A stretch of DNA of 53,946 nucleotides from JABRWC01 sp039961675. GTDB lineage: Bacteria > Planctomycetota > Phycisphaerae > UBA1845 > Fen-1342. The translations under genes and the position numbers were made by a program. The DNA lies in assembly GCA_039961675.1 (NCBI GenBank), contig JABRWC010000105.1, positions 1 to 53,946 on the forward strand, read 5' to 3'. The notes beneath the pieces are model-generated. The model was not told the origin of the DNA, did no database searches, and saw nothing but the letters and a program-made list of their open reading frames with translations. The first letter of the stretch is position 1, and every line of letters begins with the position of its first letter. Shown piece after piece: positions 36,639-44,726 of this stretch.

Positions 36639-38273
36639 ATGTCAGGCAGCACAACGGTGCGGGACCGAACGGTCATCGTCCTCGCACGACGAATCTATGA
36701 GACTGCACACGCGCCACCGCGGCGTGGCGCGCTGGTCATAGCGGACGGACGAGTGGCCGCAACCACGGGCCGCCGCGCGGCGCTTGCACACCGCCCGGCG
36801 GATGCCCGCGTGCTCGATTTGGGCAACGCCACGCTCATCCCGGGACTCACGGACGCCCACACGCACTTCTTCTACTGGGCGCTTCAGCGCACGTTGACCA
36901 TCGACCTGACCGCCGTTCCATCACGGGCGGCAGCGATACGCCGGGTAGCGGCCTCGCGCCGGGCGGTCGGCGACTGGGTTCTGGGACAGGGGTTCGACGC
37001 GAATACCTGGACTGACGGGCCGCCGAGCGCCGCGATCCTGGACGCCGCCGTACCCGACCGGCCGGCGCTCTTTTATTCGCGCGACTGGCACAGCGCCTGG
37101 CTCAATACCGCCGCACTGCGGCGCGCCGGCATTTCGGCTCGGACGCCAGACCCCGCGGACGGAGTGATCGTTCGGGACGCGCGGGGGCGCCCGACCGGAA
37201 TCCTCCGCGAGAATGCGATCAAGCTGGTACCGGACCCGCTGCGCGAGCTGGCGAGGCGAACGGACGGGGCGGCAATCTCGCTGATCGACCGCGCCCTGGA
37301 CGGCGCGGAGCGCGCAGCCCGAGCGCTGGGAATTGTCGGCGTTCACAGCATGGACGACGGGCCGTCGCTCTGGCACCTCGAGCGCCGGCATCGCGACGGC
37401 CGGCTCGGGATTCGCGTCACGCACGCCGTGCCGCTGGACCGTCTCGACGACGCGCTGCGCCTGGGACTGCGCAGCGGTCTGGGAGACGATTGGCTGCGCA
37501 TCGGCGGGCTGAAGATCTTCAGCGACGGCTCCCTCGGTTCGCAGACCGCGTACATGTTCACGCCATACCCTGGGAGGGGCCGCTATTGCGGCGTGCCGGT
37601 TGTCACGGGCGCTGTCCTGCGTGAGGTCGCGCAGCGAGCCGTCGAGCACGGCATGGCGCTGTGGGTACACGCCATCGGCGACCGCGCCGCATGCGAGGTA
37701 ATCGACGCGGTCGCCGCGACGCGGACGCTTCCGCGTCCCCCGATGCCGCACCGGATCGAGCATGCGCAGTGCGTCCGCGCGCGGGACATCCGTCGCATGG
37801 CCCGACTGGGCATCGTGGCTTCGGTGCAGCCCTGCCACATCATCGGCGACATCGCCACGGCGGACCGGCACTGGCCCGCCGCCCGCCGGCACGCGTTTCC
37901 GCTGGCGGAGATGGCGGCGGCCGGCGTAACCCTGGCGCTCGGCTCGGACGTGCCGGTCGAGTCGATCGACCCGCGACGCAGCCTCTATGGAGCGGTCTGC
38001 CGGCAGGATGAGCACGGCGAGCCGCGCGGCGGGTGGTTCCCGGATCAGCGGCTGTCGGTTCGCCAGGCCCTGGCTGCGTTCACGCAAGGGCCGGCGCAAT
38101 CCCTCGGGTCGAACGCGTTGCACGGAACACTGCGGCCCGGCGCGCCGGCGGACATGACGGTCTGCCTCGACGATCCGTTCGAATGCGACGGCGACGCCCT
38201 GCTTCATGCGCGCATTCTCGGCGTCATCGTCGGCGGCCGGCCGTGCCTTGCCGGCGCGCCAACGGCCCGTTAG
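36639..38273 (+). CDS. Amidohydrolase family protein (YtcJ-like, metal-dependent)
   Basis: A 544-residue hydrolase of the amidohydrolase-3/YtcJ group, whose studied members remove N-formyl or other amide groups. The metal and catalytic motifs are present in order: the first His pair in LTDAHTHFFYW, the Lys strand IGGLKIFSDGSLGS, WVHAIGDRAA, MPHRIEHAQCV and the final Asp in ALGSDVPVES. The start and end contribute the small beta domain (VIADGRVAATTG, then GAPADMTVCLDD). No signal peptide, so cytoplasmic. The ATG at 36639 sits right after a promoter-like sequence, suggesting a leaderless mRNA. The ROK kinase gene follows 32 bp after the stop. The substrate is unknown. Confidence 0.9.
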   Translation: MSGSTTVRDRTVIVLARRIYETAHAPPRRGALVIADGRVAATTGRRAALAHRPADARVLDLGNATLIPGLTDAHTHFFYWALQRTLTIDLTAVPSRAAAIRRVAASRRAVGDWVLGQGFDANTWTDGPPSAAILDAAVPDRPALFYSRDWHSAWLNTAALRRAGISARTPDPADGVIVRDARGRPTGILRENAIKLVPDPLRELARRTDGAAISLIDRALDGAERAARALGIVGVHSMDDGPSLWHLERRHRDGRLGIRVTHAVPLDRLDDALRLGLRSGLGDDWLRIGGLKIFSDGSLGSQTAYMFTPYPGRGRYCGVPVVTGAVLREVAQRAVEHGMALWVHAIGDRAACEVIDAVAATRTLPRPPMPHRIEHAQCVRARDIRRMARLGIVASVQPCHIIGDIATADRHWPAARRHAFPLAEMAAAGVTLALGSDVPVESIDPRRSLYGAVCRQDEHGEPRGGWFPDQRLSVRQALAAFTQGPAQSLGSNALHGTLRPGAPADMTVCLDDPFECDGDALLHARILGVIVGGRPCLAGAPTAR

Positions 38274-38305
38274 CTTCCAGCCGATCGGCGACCCCGGAGC
38301 GATGC

Positions 38306-39286
38306 ATGCCCAACGAGTTCACCGTCGGCCTCGATCTCGGCGGAACCAATCTCAAGGCCGGACTACTGGACGCATCAGACCGGCTCGTCGCGCAGGCGAC
38401 GATCCCCACGCAGCGCGACGGCGGTTATCGGCACGTGCTGGCGCGGCTCGCCGAGGTGACGCGCGAGTTGCTCCGCACCGCCGGCATCGAAAAGGACCGT
38501 GTTTACGGCGTCGGACTCGGTTGCCCCGGACCAATGTCGTCGGAGAAAGGCATCGTTTACGGCGCACCGAATCTGCCGGGCTGGGAGAACGTCCACCCAC
38601 GCGACGATCTCGCCGCGCTCCTGGGATTGCCGGTTGTGCTCGACAACGACGCCAACCTCTACGCGCTGGGGGAGTACACCGCCGGAAGCGGACGCGCGCT
38701 GCACAGCATGGTCATGCTCACACTGGGGACCGGGATAGGCGGCGGGATCGTGATTGGCGGGACGCCGGTTCGCGGCCATTTCGGCAGCGCCGGCGAAATC
38801 GGGCACATGATCGTGGTCCCCGGGGGGCGGCCGTGTCCGTGCGGGCAGACGGGTTGCCTGGAGCGCTACTCGTCCGCGGCAGCGATCGGCGAACGACTGG
38901 TGGAAGCGGTGCGCGGCGGCGACGCGTGCAGCCTGGACTTGGCGATTCGCGCCGGGCGCGAGGTCTCTTCCCGAGACGTGGCGACCGCGGCGGCGGCGGG
39001 CGACGCGCTCGCGGCCCGAATCTGGGATGAGGCGTGCCTGTTCCTGGCGCTGGCATGCGTGAACATTCAGCACATGCTGAACGTCGAGTGCGTCGTGCTC
39101 GGCGGCGGACTGATCGGCGCGGGGGAGCAACTGCGCGGGCCGGTCGAGACGCACTTCCGACGGCTGACGTGGCGCGTGGTGGACGACGCGCCGCGGATCG
39201 CCCTGGCGACGCTCGGCGATGCGGCCGGAATCATCGGCGCAGCGGCGGCGGCACGCGCAGCACTGCGTGCACGCCCGGCGGAATGA
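38306..39286 (+). CDS. ROK family sugar kinase (glucokinase-like)
   Basis: A 326-residue cytoplasmic kinase that phosphorylates glucose or an N-acetyl sugar. The ATP-binding DLGGTNLKAGLLD (9-21) and the catalytic strand VVLDNDANLYALGEYTAGSG are present, and the ROK zinc motif CPCGQTGCLERYSSAAAI (Cys-x-Cys-Gly-x-x-Gly-Cys) is intact. GSAGEIGHMIVVPGG carries the zinc-binding His. The ATG at 38306 has GGAG about six bases upstream. Only 32 bp separate it from the amidohydrolase gene, so the two may form an operon; together they could process an amidated or formylated sugar, but this is speculation. Confidence 0.93.
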   Translation: MPNEFTVGLDLGGTNLKAGLLDASDRLVAQATIPTQRDGGYRHVLARLAEVTRELLRTAGIEKDRVYGVGLGCPGPMSSEKGIVYGAPNLPGWENVHPRDDLAALLGLPVVLDNDANLYALGEYTAGSGRALHSMVMLTLGTGIGGGIVIGGTPVRGHFGSAGEIGHMIVVPGGRPCPCGQTGCLERYSSAAAIGERLVEAVRGGDACSLDLAIRAGREVSSRDVATAAAAGDALAARIWDEACLFLALACVNIQHMLNVECVVLGGGLIGAGEQLRGPVETHFRRLTWRVVDDAPRIALATLGDAAGIIGAAAAARAALRARPAE

Positions 39287-39294
39287 ATCGGCGC

Positions 39295-39936
39295 TCAGCG
39301 CCGGCGGTGACGCGCGCCCGCCAGAAGTCCCACCACAGCAAGCAGCGCCAACGAGGACGGCTCCGGCAGGACGGTCACGCGGTCGATCGCGAAGTCGCCG
39401 GCCTTGTTGTCCGGGTCCTGCATGAATGGGGCCAGGTCGTGGCGGATCAGCAACCGGTCGGAGTTCGCGAGCGCGTCGGCGAACGTGCCGCTGCCGATGG
39501 TCTGCACCCAGTTGGCGGTGTCCGACAGGTCGACGAAATGCTCGGTCCACTCGCTCGTGGGATAGAACGGGACCGTGTACAGCCAGAAGTTCAGGAACGA
39601 CGCGCCGACGCCGACGTGGATTTCCAGATCGTCGAAGTTGTCGGTGTCCTTGAGCCAGACCGAGAACCCGGTCACGCCGTCCGCCGTCAGGTTTCCGGTG
39701 AATTCGGCCGCCGTGGTGCGCGTGCCCAGGTTGGATGGGAATGTGTTCGTGACCTCGAGGAAGCCGTCTCCGGCGCCGCCGACGCCGCCGCTCGGCACCA
39801 CGACGTACGAGCTCGAGTTCCCGCCGAAGCCGCCAAGGCCGCTGTTAAAATCCTGCACGTACCCGACTTGCGCGGCGTTGCCGGCGCTTGCGAGCGTTCC
39901 GCCCGCCAGCGCAAGAAGAAACAAAGAGCGCCTCAT
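39295..39936 (-). CDS. PEP-CTERM exosortase substrate protein
   Basis: A 213-residue secreted protein. The signal peptide is RRSLFLLALAGGTLASAGNA. The mature part has a beta-sandwich character, with a DFNSGLGGFGGNSSSY start and many Thr, Ser and Asp, like a carbohydrate-binding or jelly-roll domain. The C-terminus is a textbook sorting signal: LPEPSSLALLAVVGLLAG then a basic ARHRRR end, which exosortase recognises in the membrane. The organism should therefore encode an exosortase elsewhere. The ATG at 39936 has AGGAGGG about five bases upstream. It is convergent with the ROK kinase, eight bases apart. Confidence 0.88.
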   Translation of the reverse strand: MRRSLFLLALAGGTLASAGNAAQVGYVQDFNSGLGGFGGNSSSYVVVPSGGVGGAGDGFLEVTNTFPSNLGTRTTAAEFTGNLTADGVTGFSVWLKDTDNFDDLEIHVGVGASFLNFWLYTVPFYPTSEWTEHFVDLSDTANWVQTIGSGTFADALANSDRLLIRHDLAPFMQDPDNKAGDFAIDRVTVLPEPSSLALLAVVGLLAGARHRRR

Positions 39937-40072
39937 CCTTCCCTCCTCGCGGCTTCCAACGTGTGCTTGCATGATTCTCGCCGGTTCACGCCACGGATTC
40001 AAGGCAACTTCGCGGATAACGGACTTTCACGGGGCCGATTCTCCCAACGGACGCGCGTGAGCCGGTCGCGGT

Positions 40073-40078
40073 TACAAT
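40073..40078 (+). promoter_or_regulatory. Candidate -10 box for malate dehydrogenase
   Basis: TACAAT about 60 bases before the mdh start, in the divergent gap. No recognisable -35 box at the standard distance. Confidence 0.35.
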
Positions 40079-40138
40079 CCCGTTTCGAGTCCGCGCCGGC
40101 GACATCAGGCGGGCTCCAGCAATGGAGAAACTACACAA

Positions 40139-41086
40139 ATGAAGCGCGCCAAGATCACCATTATCGGGGCGGGGAACGTCGGAGCGACGTGCGCCCACTG
40201 GGCGGCGTCCAAGGAACTGGGGGACATCGTCCTGGTCGATATCATCGAGGGCCTGCCGCAGGGCAAGGCCCTCGATCTTTACGAAGCCTCGCCGATCGAG
40301 GACTTCGACGCGCGGATCGTCGGCACGAACGACTACGAAGCCACCGCGGGCAGCGACGTAATCGTCATCACGTCCGGCATCGCGCGCAAACCCGGCATGA
40401 GCCGCGATGACCTATTGGCCACGAACGTGAAGATCGTGGCCGACGTGACCGCGAAAGCCTGCGCCCAAAGCCCGGAGGCGATGCTGATCGTGGTCTCCAA
40501 CCCGCTCGATGCGATGGTCTTCACCGCCTGGAAGGTCTCCGAGTTTCCGCCGCAGCGCGTGATGGGCCAGGCCGGCGTCCTTGACGTGGCGCGCTACAAG
40601 GCGTTCATCGCCCAGGAAGTCGGTTGCAGCATCGAAGACATCGGCGCGCTGCTGCTCGGCGGTCACGGCGACGACATGGTCCCCCTGCCGCGCTACACGA
40701 CGATCTGCGGCATCCCCGTGACGCAGTTCATCCCCGCCGGGAAACTCAACGACATCGTCACCCGCACGCGCAACGGCGGCGCCGAGATCGTGAGCCTGCT
40801 CAAGACCGGCAGCGCGTACTACGCGCCGGCGTCGGCGACCATCGCCATGGTCGAGTCGATCGTGCGCGACAAGAAGCGCATCCTGCCCTGCGCGGCGTAT
40901 TGCGAGGAGGCGTACGGCGTCGGGGGCTACTTCGTCGGCGTGCCTTGCCTGCTCGGTTCTGCGGGCGTCGAGCGGATCATCGAAGTGGAGCTGGACGCCA
41001 AGGAACGCGAGATGTTCAACGCCAGCGTCGCGCACGTGAAGGAGCTGTGCGCGGCGACCGAGAAGCTGCTCGCAAAGTCGGCCTGA
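40139..41086 (+). CDS. mdh: Malate dehydrogenase
   Basis: A 315-residue NAD-dependent enzyme of the citric acid cycle, interconverting malate and oxaloacetate. The Rossmann start ITIIGAGNVGATCAHW is followed by VLVDIIEGLPQGKALDL. The substrate loop has SGIARKPGMSRDDLL, in which the Arg that reads the second carboxylate of malate is present (lactate enzymes have Gln there). The catalytic His lies in LLLGGHGDDMVPLPRYTT, and the paired Asp in AGVLDVARYKAFI. It belongs to the LDH-like tetrameric malate dehydrogenases. The ATG at 40139 has GGAG about eleven bases upstream. Repeats follow its stop. Confidence 0.96.
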   Translation: MKRAKITIIGAGNVGATCAHWAASKELGDIVLVDIIEGLPQGKALDLYEASPIEDFDARIVGTNDYEATAGSDVIVITSGIARKPGMSRDDLLATNVKIVADVTAKACAQSPEAMLIVVSNPLDAMVFTAWKVSEFPPQRVMGQAGVLDVARYKAFIAQEVGCSIEDIGALLLGGHGDDMVPLPRYTTICGIPVTQFIPAGKLNDIVTRTRNGGAEIVSLLKTGSAYYAPASATIAMVESIVRDKKRILPCAAYCEEAYGVGGYFVGVPCLLGSAGVERIIEVELDAKEREMFNASVAHVKELCAATEKLLAKSA

Positions 41087-41092
41087 TCGGCA

Positions 41093-41119
41093 CGGAGCCG
41101 CGATTGTTACGGAGCGGGG
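41093..41119 (+). repeat. Dispersed repeat, copy 2 (CCGAGCCGCG family)
   Basis: CGGAGCCGCGATTGTTACGG followed by AGCGGGG, just after the mdh stop. Confidence 0.6.
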
Positions 41120-41131
41120 ATCTTCAGCCAC

Positions 41132-41144
41132 GGGCGAGACGCCC
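41132..41144. repeat. GAGAC-loop hairpin related to the tandem repeat at 29461-29522
   Basis: GGGC and GCCC pair around the same GAGAC loop (GGGCGAGACGCCC), within a context CCACGGGCGAGACGCCCCTA that resembles the repeats upstream of trmB. Confidence 0.5.
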
Positions 41145-41161
41145 CTACCACCCGCTTTTGT

Positions 41162-41188
41162 CCGAGCCGCGATCGTGAGGGAGCGGGG
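41162..41188 (+). repeat. Dispersed repeat, copy 3 (CCGAGCCGCG family)
   Basis: CCGAGCCGCGATCGTGAGGG followed by AGCGGGG, immediately before the YHS protein start. It is in the same direction as copy 2, and a GAGAC hairpin lies between the two. Confidence 0.65.
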
Positions 41189-41190
41189 AA

Positions 41191-41895
41191 ATGCGGTCGA
41201 CGCCCGCAGGTTCGCGCCGCACTACGCATGCCGTGATAATGTGCCTGTCGGCGCTGCTGATGCTGGCGCCTGTGGCGCGCGCTCAGGTTGCGACCGCAAC
41301 GTCCCACCCCGCCTTGGCTCCCGCAGCGAAGTCGCAAGTCTCCGCGCTGTGTCCGGTGGACCACCGTTCGGTGAACGCGGGCGTCTTCTCGCGCTTCCGT
41401 GGTAAGCGCGTCTACTTCTGCGGCTCGGCGTGCCGGGAGCGTTTCGATCGCGCGCCGGACGACTTCGCCGACGCGCTTCGCGCGCAGTGGGCCGCGCTCA
41501 AGCCGTTGCGGGTCCAGGTGAAATGCCCGGTGACGGGCAGGCCGATCGACCGCAGCGTGTTCGTTGAGGCGGCCGACTCGGACCTGTACTTCGCGGATGC
41601 CGCGGCGCGCGCCGCGTGGGTGCGCGATCCGGCCCAGTACGCCGAGCGCCTCGATGCGTGCTTCACGTTCCAGACGACTTGCGGAACGTGCGAGAACGAG
41701 CCGCGCGCGGGCGTGTGGCGGGAATTCGGCGGGCGCACGGTCTACTTCTGCTGCCCGGGCTGCATGGAGCGGATGAAGCAGGACCCGGCGGCGTTCCTGC
41801 CGACGATTGAAAAGCAGGTCGCGGCGAACGAGGCGGCGTGGCGCGCGCGGAGTGAATCGGCCCCCAACCCCGACGCGTCCTGGCGTCGGCCATGA
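41191..41895 (+). CDS. Secreted protein with three YHS-like metal-binding domains
   Basis: A 234-residue protein with a signal peptide (VIMCLSALLMLAPVARAQ, cleavage near residue 31). Three consecutive YHS/TRASH-like units follow. The first runs from CPVDHRSVNAGVFSRFRGKR to VYFCGSACRERFDRAPDDF. The second starts KCPVTGRPIDRSVF and has lost its downstream cysteines (LYFADAAARAAWVRDPAQY). The third runs from TTCGTCENEPRAGVWREF to VYFCCPGCMERMKQDPAAF. Such domains usually bind copper or other heavy metals, here outside the cytoplasm. No transporter or metal sensor is next to it. The ATG at 41191 lies two bases after a repeat copy whose AGGGAGCGGGG may supply the ribosome-binding site. Confidence 0.85.
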   Translation: MRSTPAGSRRTTHAVIMCLSALLMLAPVARAQVATATSHPALAPAAKSQVSALCPVDHRSVNAGVFSRFRGKRVYFCGSACRERFDRAPDDFADALRAQWAALKPLRVQVKCPVTGRPIDRSVFVEAADSDLYFADAAARAAWVRDPAQYAERLDACFTFQTTCGTCENEPRAGVWREFGGRTVYFCCPGCMERMKQDPAAFLPTIEKQVAANEAAWRARSESAPNPDASWRRP

Positions 41896-42060
41896 GATGT
41901 CCGAGCACCGATCGTCTGCGTTGAGCAAGGCAATCGGAGATTGCGGTTCGGCCGGGAAGAAATCACATCGCGCGCCCCGTCGAGCCCTGAGCAGAAGCGG
42001 GCGGTCTTGCTCCGCGCTTCCGTGAGGGGTTCGGATGCTCGTTGCGGGCGGAACGCTTGC

Positions 42061-42084
42061 GCTCCCCTTACGGTCGCGGCCCGA
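42061..42084 (-). repeat. Dispersed repeat, copy 4 (CCGAGCCGCG family, inverted)
   Basis: On the minus strand TCGGGCCGCGACCGTAAGGG followed by GAGC, close to the consensus of the other three copies. It lies between the convergent YHS protein and murG genes. Confidence 0.55.
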
Positions 42085-42085
42085 A

Positions 42086-43267
42086 TCAGACGGGGCGCGG
42101 CCCGGATTGAACGGCGCGAGCCCCGATGATCATCCAGTCCGCGACACGCTCCGCCGCGTCCGGGCGCCCGAGCCGGCGCGCGGCGACGGACATCGCGCGG
42201 CGTGTCTCGTTGCACGCCAGGCGGTCGAGCGCTTCGCACAAGGGGCCCGCGTTTCGCTGCGGGTCAATGCAGTCCTCAAGCAGCAATGCCGCGCCCGCGT
42301 CGGTCAGCACGCGCGCGTTGGCGTGCTGGTGCCGGTCCTTGTGATACGGGTACGGCAGAAGTACCGACGCCCGGCCGAGCGCCGTCAACTCGGCCAGCGT
42401 GGACGCACCCGCTCGTGACACGACGGCGTCCGCCGCCGTGATCGCATCCACCATCTCATGCGTGAACGCCAGCACCGTTGCCGGCACGCCGGCCGCCCGA
42501 TAACCGTCGCGCGTCGCGGTCTCGCCCGTGCTCCCGGTCAGGTGGAGAAGCTGCCAATCGGGTCGCCGGCTGACGAAACTGGGCCAGGCCTTCAGCGTCG
42601 CCTGGTTGACGGTCCGCGCCCCCTGCGATGCTCCGGTCACCAGCAGCGTGGGGCGCAGTGGATCAAGCCCGAAGCGGATTCGTGCCGCCTGGATCGCATC
42701 GTGCGACGAACCGGCGCTCTGATGCGGTTCGTCCAGCAGCGCGGCCCGCGACGCGAATTCCGCCCGGATCGGACAGCCCAGCGTCACAGCACGCACGCCA
42801 AGTGGAAAATGCGGCCGCGACGCGTCCCATTGCAGGACGACGAGGTCGGACCGCGTCGCGAGGTAGCGATTCGCGCGGCCCGGGATTGCATCCGGGTTGA
42901 GAATCGCCGCGGGAACGCCGAGCCTGCGCGCGGCAACGACCGCGGGTCCGGCCGCGTAGCCGCCGAGGCCCAGCACGGCGGCCGGTCGGACGCGGCGAAG
43001 CAGGGCCGCGGCGGCCGAGACGCTTCGCCGCCACGCCAGCCAGAACGCGGGCCAGTTCAGCGGGTTGCCGCTGAACGGTCGGACGGGCTGCTCGATTTGC
43101 TCGAAGCCGGTCGGACGGAGCAGTTCGCGGTCCAGCGGTCGATCGGTCGTGAGGAAAATGATGCGCGCGGCCGGATCGCGCGAGCGGACACATTGCGCGA
43201 CCGCGATGCCGGGAAACAGGTGCCCACCCGTTCCGCCGCCGACGAATACGTAGCAGTCGCCGCTCAT
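42086..43267 (-). CDS. murG: MurG-type N-acetylglucosaminyl transferase
   Basis: A 393-residue GT-B enzyme, predicted to add GlcNAc to lipid I to form lipid II in peptidoglycan synthesis. The first glycine-rich loop FVGGGTGGHLFPGIAVAQ and the second VTGASQGARTVNQA are intact. VVSRAGASTLAELTALGRAS and LPYPYHKDRHQHANA match the UDP-GlcNAc site, including Glu and Gln. The conserved HEQNAVPG loop is replaced by LNPDAIPGRANRYL. It is far from the usual cell-division gene cluster and neighbours none of its usual partners. Both points make a MurG-like paralogue possible. The ATG at 43267 has a weak site upstream. Confidence 0.85.
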   Translation of the reverse strand: MSGDCYVFVGGGTGGHLFPGIAVAQCVRSRDPAARIIFLTTDRPLDRELLRPTGFEQIEQPVRPFSGNPLNWPAFWLAWRRSVSAAAALLRRVRPAAVLGLGGYAAGPAVVAARRLGVPAAILNPDAIPGRANRYLATRSDLVVLQWDASRPHFPLGVRAVTLGCPIRAEFASRAALLDEPHQSAGSSHDAIQAARIRFGLDPLRPTLLVTGASQGARTVNQATLKAWPSFVSRRPDWQLLHLTGSTGETATRDGYRAAGVPATVLAFTHEMVDAITAADAVVSRAGASTLAELTALGRASVLLPYPYHKDRHQHANARVLTDAGAALLLEDCIDPQRNAGPLCEALDRLACNETRRAMSVAARRLGRPDAAERVADWMIIGARAVQSGPRPV

Positions 43268-43862
43268 CGGGCGGGATCATACCGCCGGTCGCGGCGCGCC
43301 GCGGACGCGCGGGGAGAAAGGGGACGGGCCGGCGAGTCGGCGCTTTCGCGCGCTCAGCCGGCCCCATGTCCTCCTCCTATCTGTTTCGCGATCCGCGCGG
43401 CGTTCGGCGGAGCTTGGACGCACTGCGTCCCCGAACGGCGGCGCGGTCGGACACCGCGGCCGCGTCCCCGATCACGACCCAGATCGCCTGCTTTCGGACT
43501 CGACGTTGCGCGATTACCGAGGTATCGGTGCGAACGCGGTCGGAATCCGTGCGCAGCGCGGAGGAGATGCACCCTGACAACGTGCCCGGCGGATGCGGAG
43601 CCCGGAACGGGCGGCTCTCCCCACACATTCGCCGTCACTGAATCTTTCGCACGCCGGACGAAAAGGTCAAAGGGCGCTGCGAAAAAACGCCGCTCCAGCG
43701 CCGGACGAGCGAGCGCTACGTCCGAATTGCGTGCGCCGGACAGGGGCGACGCCCTCGGGCGTAACGCGTATTGCCCGCGCGTACGCAGCGGGGTATGACA
43801 GTGCACGCCCGAGCAAGACGGTCGCAGCGGGCCAAGACCCAACTCGGCGTTGGAGCGTTCGT
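43268..43862. other. 595-bp divergent region without recognised features
   Basis: This gap lies between the divergent murG and deacetylase genes. Open frames cross it, but their translations lack any domain or plausible composition, and the deacetylase start at 43863 is well supported. I see no clear promoter, repeat or RNA gene. Confidence 0.45.
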
Positions 43863-44723
43863 GTGAATCCGCGCCCCGACACACAATTCGCGCGGCGGTA
43901 TGCACAACTGCGCCGCCCGGTGCCGCTGCTGTCGCGGCGCGGCGTGTGGATCGTCGTGCGGAACCTGGGACTGAACGTCATCGGCCGGCTGCTGCCGGCG
44001 GGGACCAAGCCGTTCGTCCGCTGCCTGTACCTGCACTACGCCTACGACGATCAGACCGCCGAGTTGCGGCGTCTGCTCGCGCACCTGCTCGGGCTGGGCT
44101 CGTTCATCAGCACGCCTCATCTGGTCGACATTCTCACGGGGCGCCGGCCGCTGGATGGCCGGTACTTCCACCTGTCGATCGACGACGCGTTCGACAACAT
44201 CTATCGCAACGCGTTCCCGATGCTGCGGGAGTTGGAAATCCCGGCGATCGTCTTCGTCCCGACGCGGCTGGTCGAGATGCCGGACGAAGAATTCCTGACG
44301 TACTGGTGGGTCACCTACCTGAAGCTGCCGACCCGGCTGATGACGTGGCGTGAGATTCGCGAGATGTCCGAGGCGGGCTTTGAATTCGGCAGCCATACCG
44401 AGACGCACGTTCGGTTGCCGACCATCGCAGGCGACCGCGCCCGGCTCGAGCGCGAGCTGCGCCGCTCGAAGCAAACCCTCGAAGATCGGCTTGGGCGACC
44501 CTGCCGCTATTTCGCCCCGCCGTTCGGCAAGAACGGAGACGTGAACGAACCCGTGCAGGCGGCGATCCGCGAGGCAGGATACGAGGCGAGTTTCAGCGCG
44601 GTCCGCGGGGGCCTCCGACCGGGGGTCACGTCGCCGTACTTCATCCCGCGACAGCACTTCGAACCCGATTGGCCGTGGCCGCACGTTCGGTATTTTGCGC
44701 TGGGCGGCGGCGAGGAGCGTTAG
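43863..44723 (+). CDS. Polysaccharide deacetylase (NodB homology domain)
   Basis: A 286-residue carbohydrate esterase family 4-type enzyme, predicted to remove N-acetyl (or formyl) groups from a sugar. The motifs are the Asp dyad in YFHLSIDDAFDNIYRNAFPM (about 98-117), the metal-binding His pair in GSHTETHVRLP, and CRYFAPPFGKNGDVNE for the Arg/Pro region. An amphipathic segment near residue 20-45 (GVWIVVRNLGLNVIGRLLPA) may associate with the membrane. The start is GTG at 43863, with GGAG seven bases upstream; longer frames are poor. The formyltransferase gene begins three bases after its stop, so the two are coupled. A role in glycan or lipid-sugar modification is likely. Confidence 0.87.
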   Translation: MNPRPDTQFARRYAQLRRPVPLLSRRGVWIVVRNLGLNVIGRLLPAGTKPFVRCLYLHYAYDDQTAELRRLLAHLLGLGSFISTPHLVDILTGRRPLDGRYFHLSIDDAFDNIYRNAFPMLRELEIPAIVFVPTRLVEMPDEEFLTYWWVTYLKLPTRLMTWREIREMSEAGFEFGSHTETHVRLPTIAGDRARLERELRRSKQTLEDRLGRPCRYFAPPFGKNGDVNEPVQAAIREAGYEASFSAVRGGLRPGVTSPYFIPRQHFEPDWPWPHVRYFALGGGEER

Positions 44724-44726
44724 GCC

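Noticed and set aside
43354..43905. Minus-strand frame in the gap upstream of the deacetylase gene
   Set aside because: Arg/His/Gly-rich with no motif, and it overlaps the well-supported deacetylase start.
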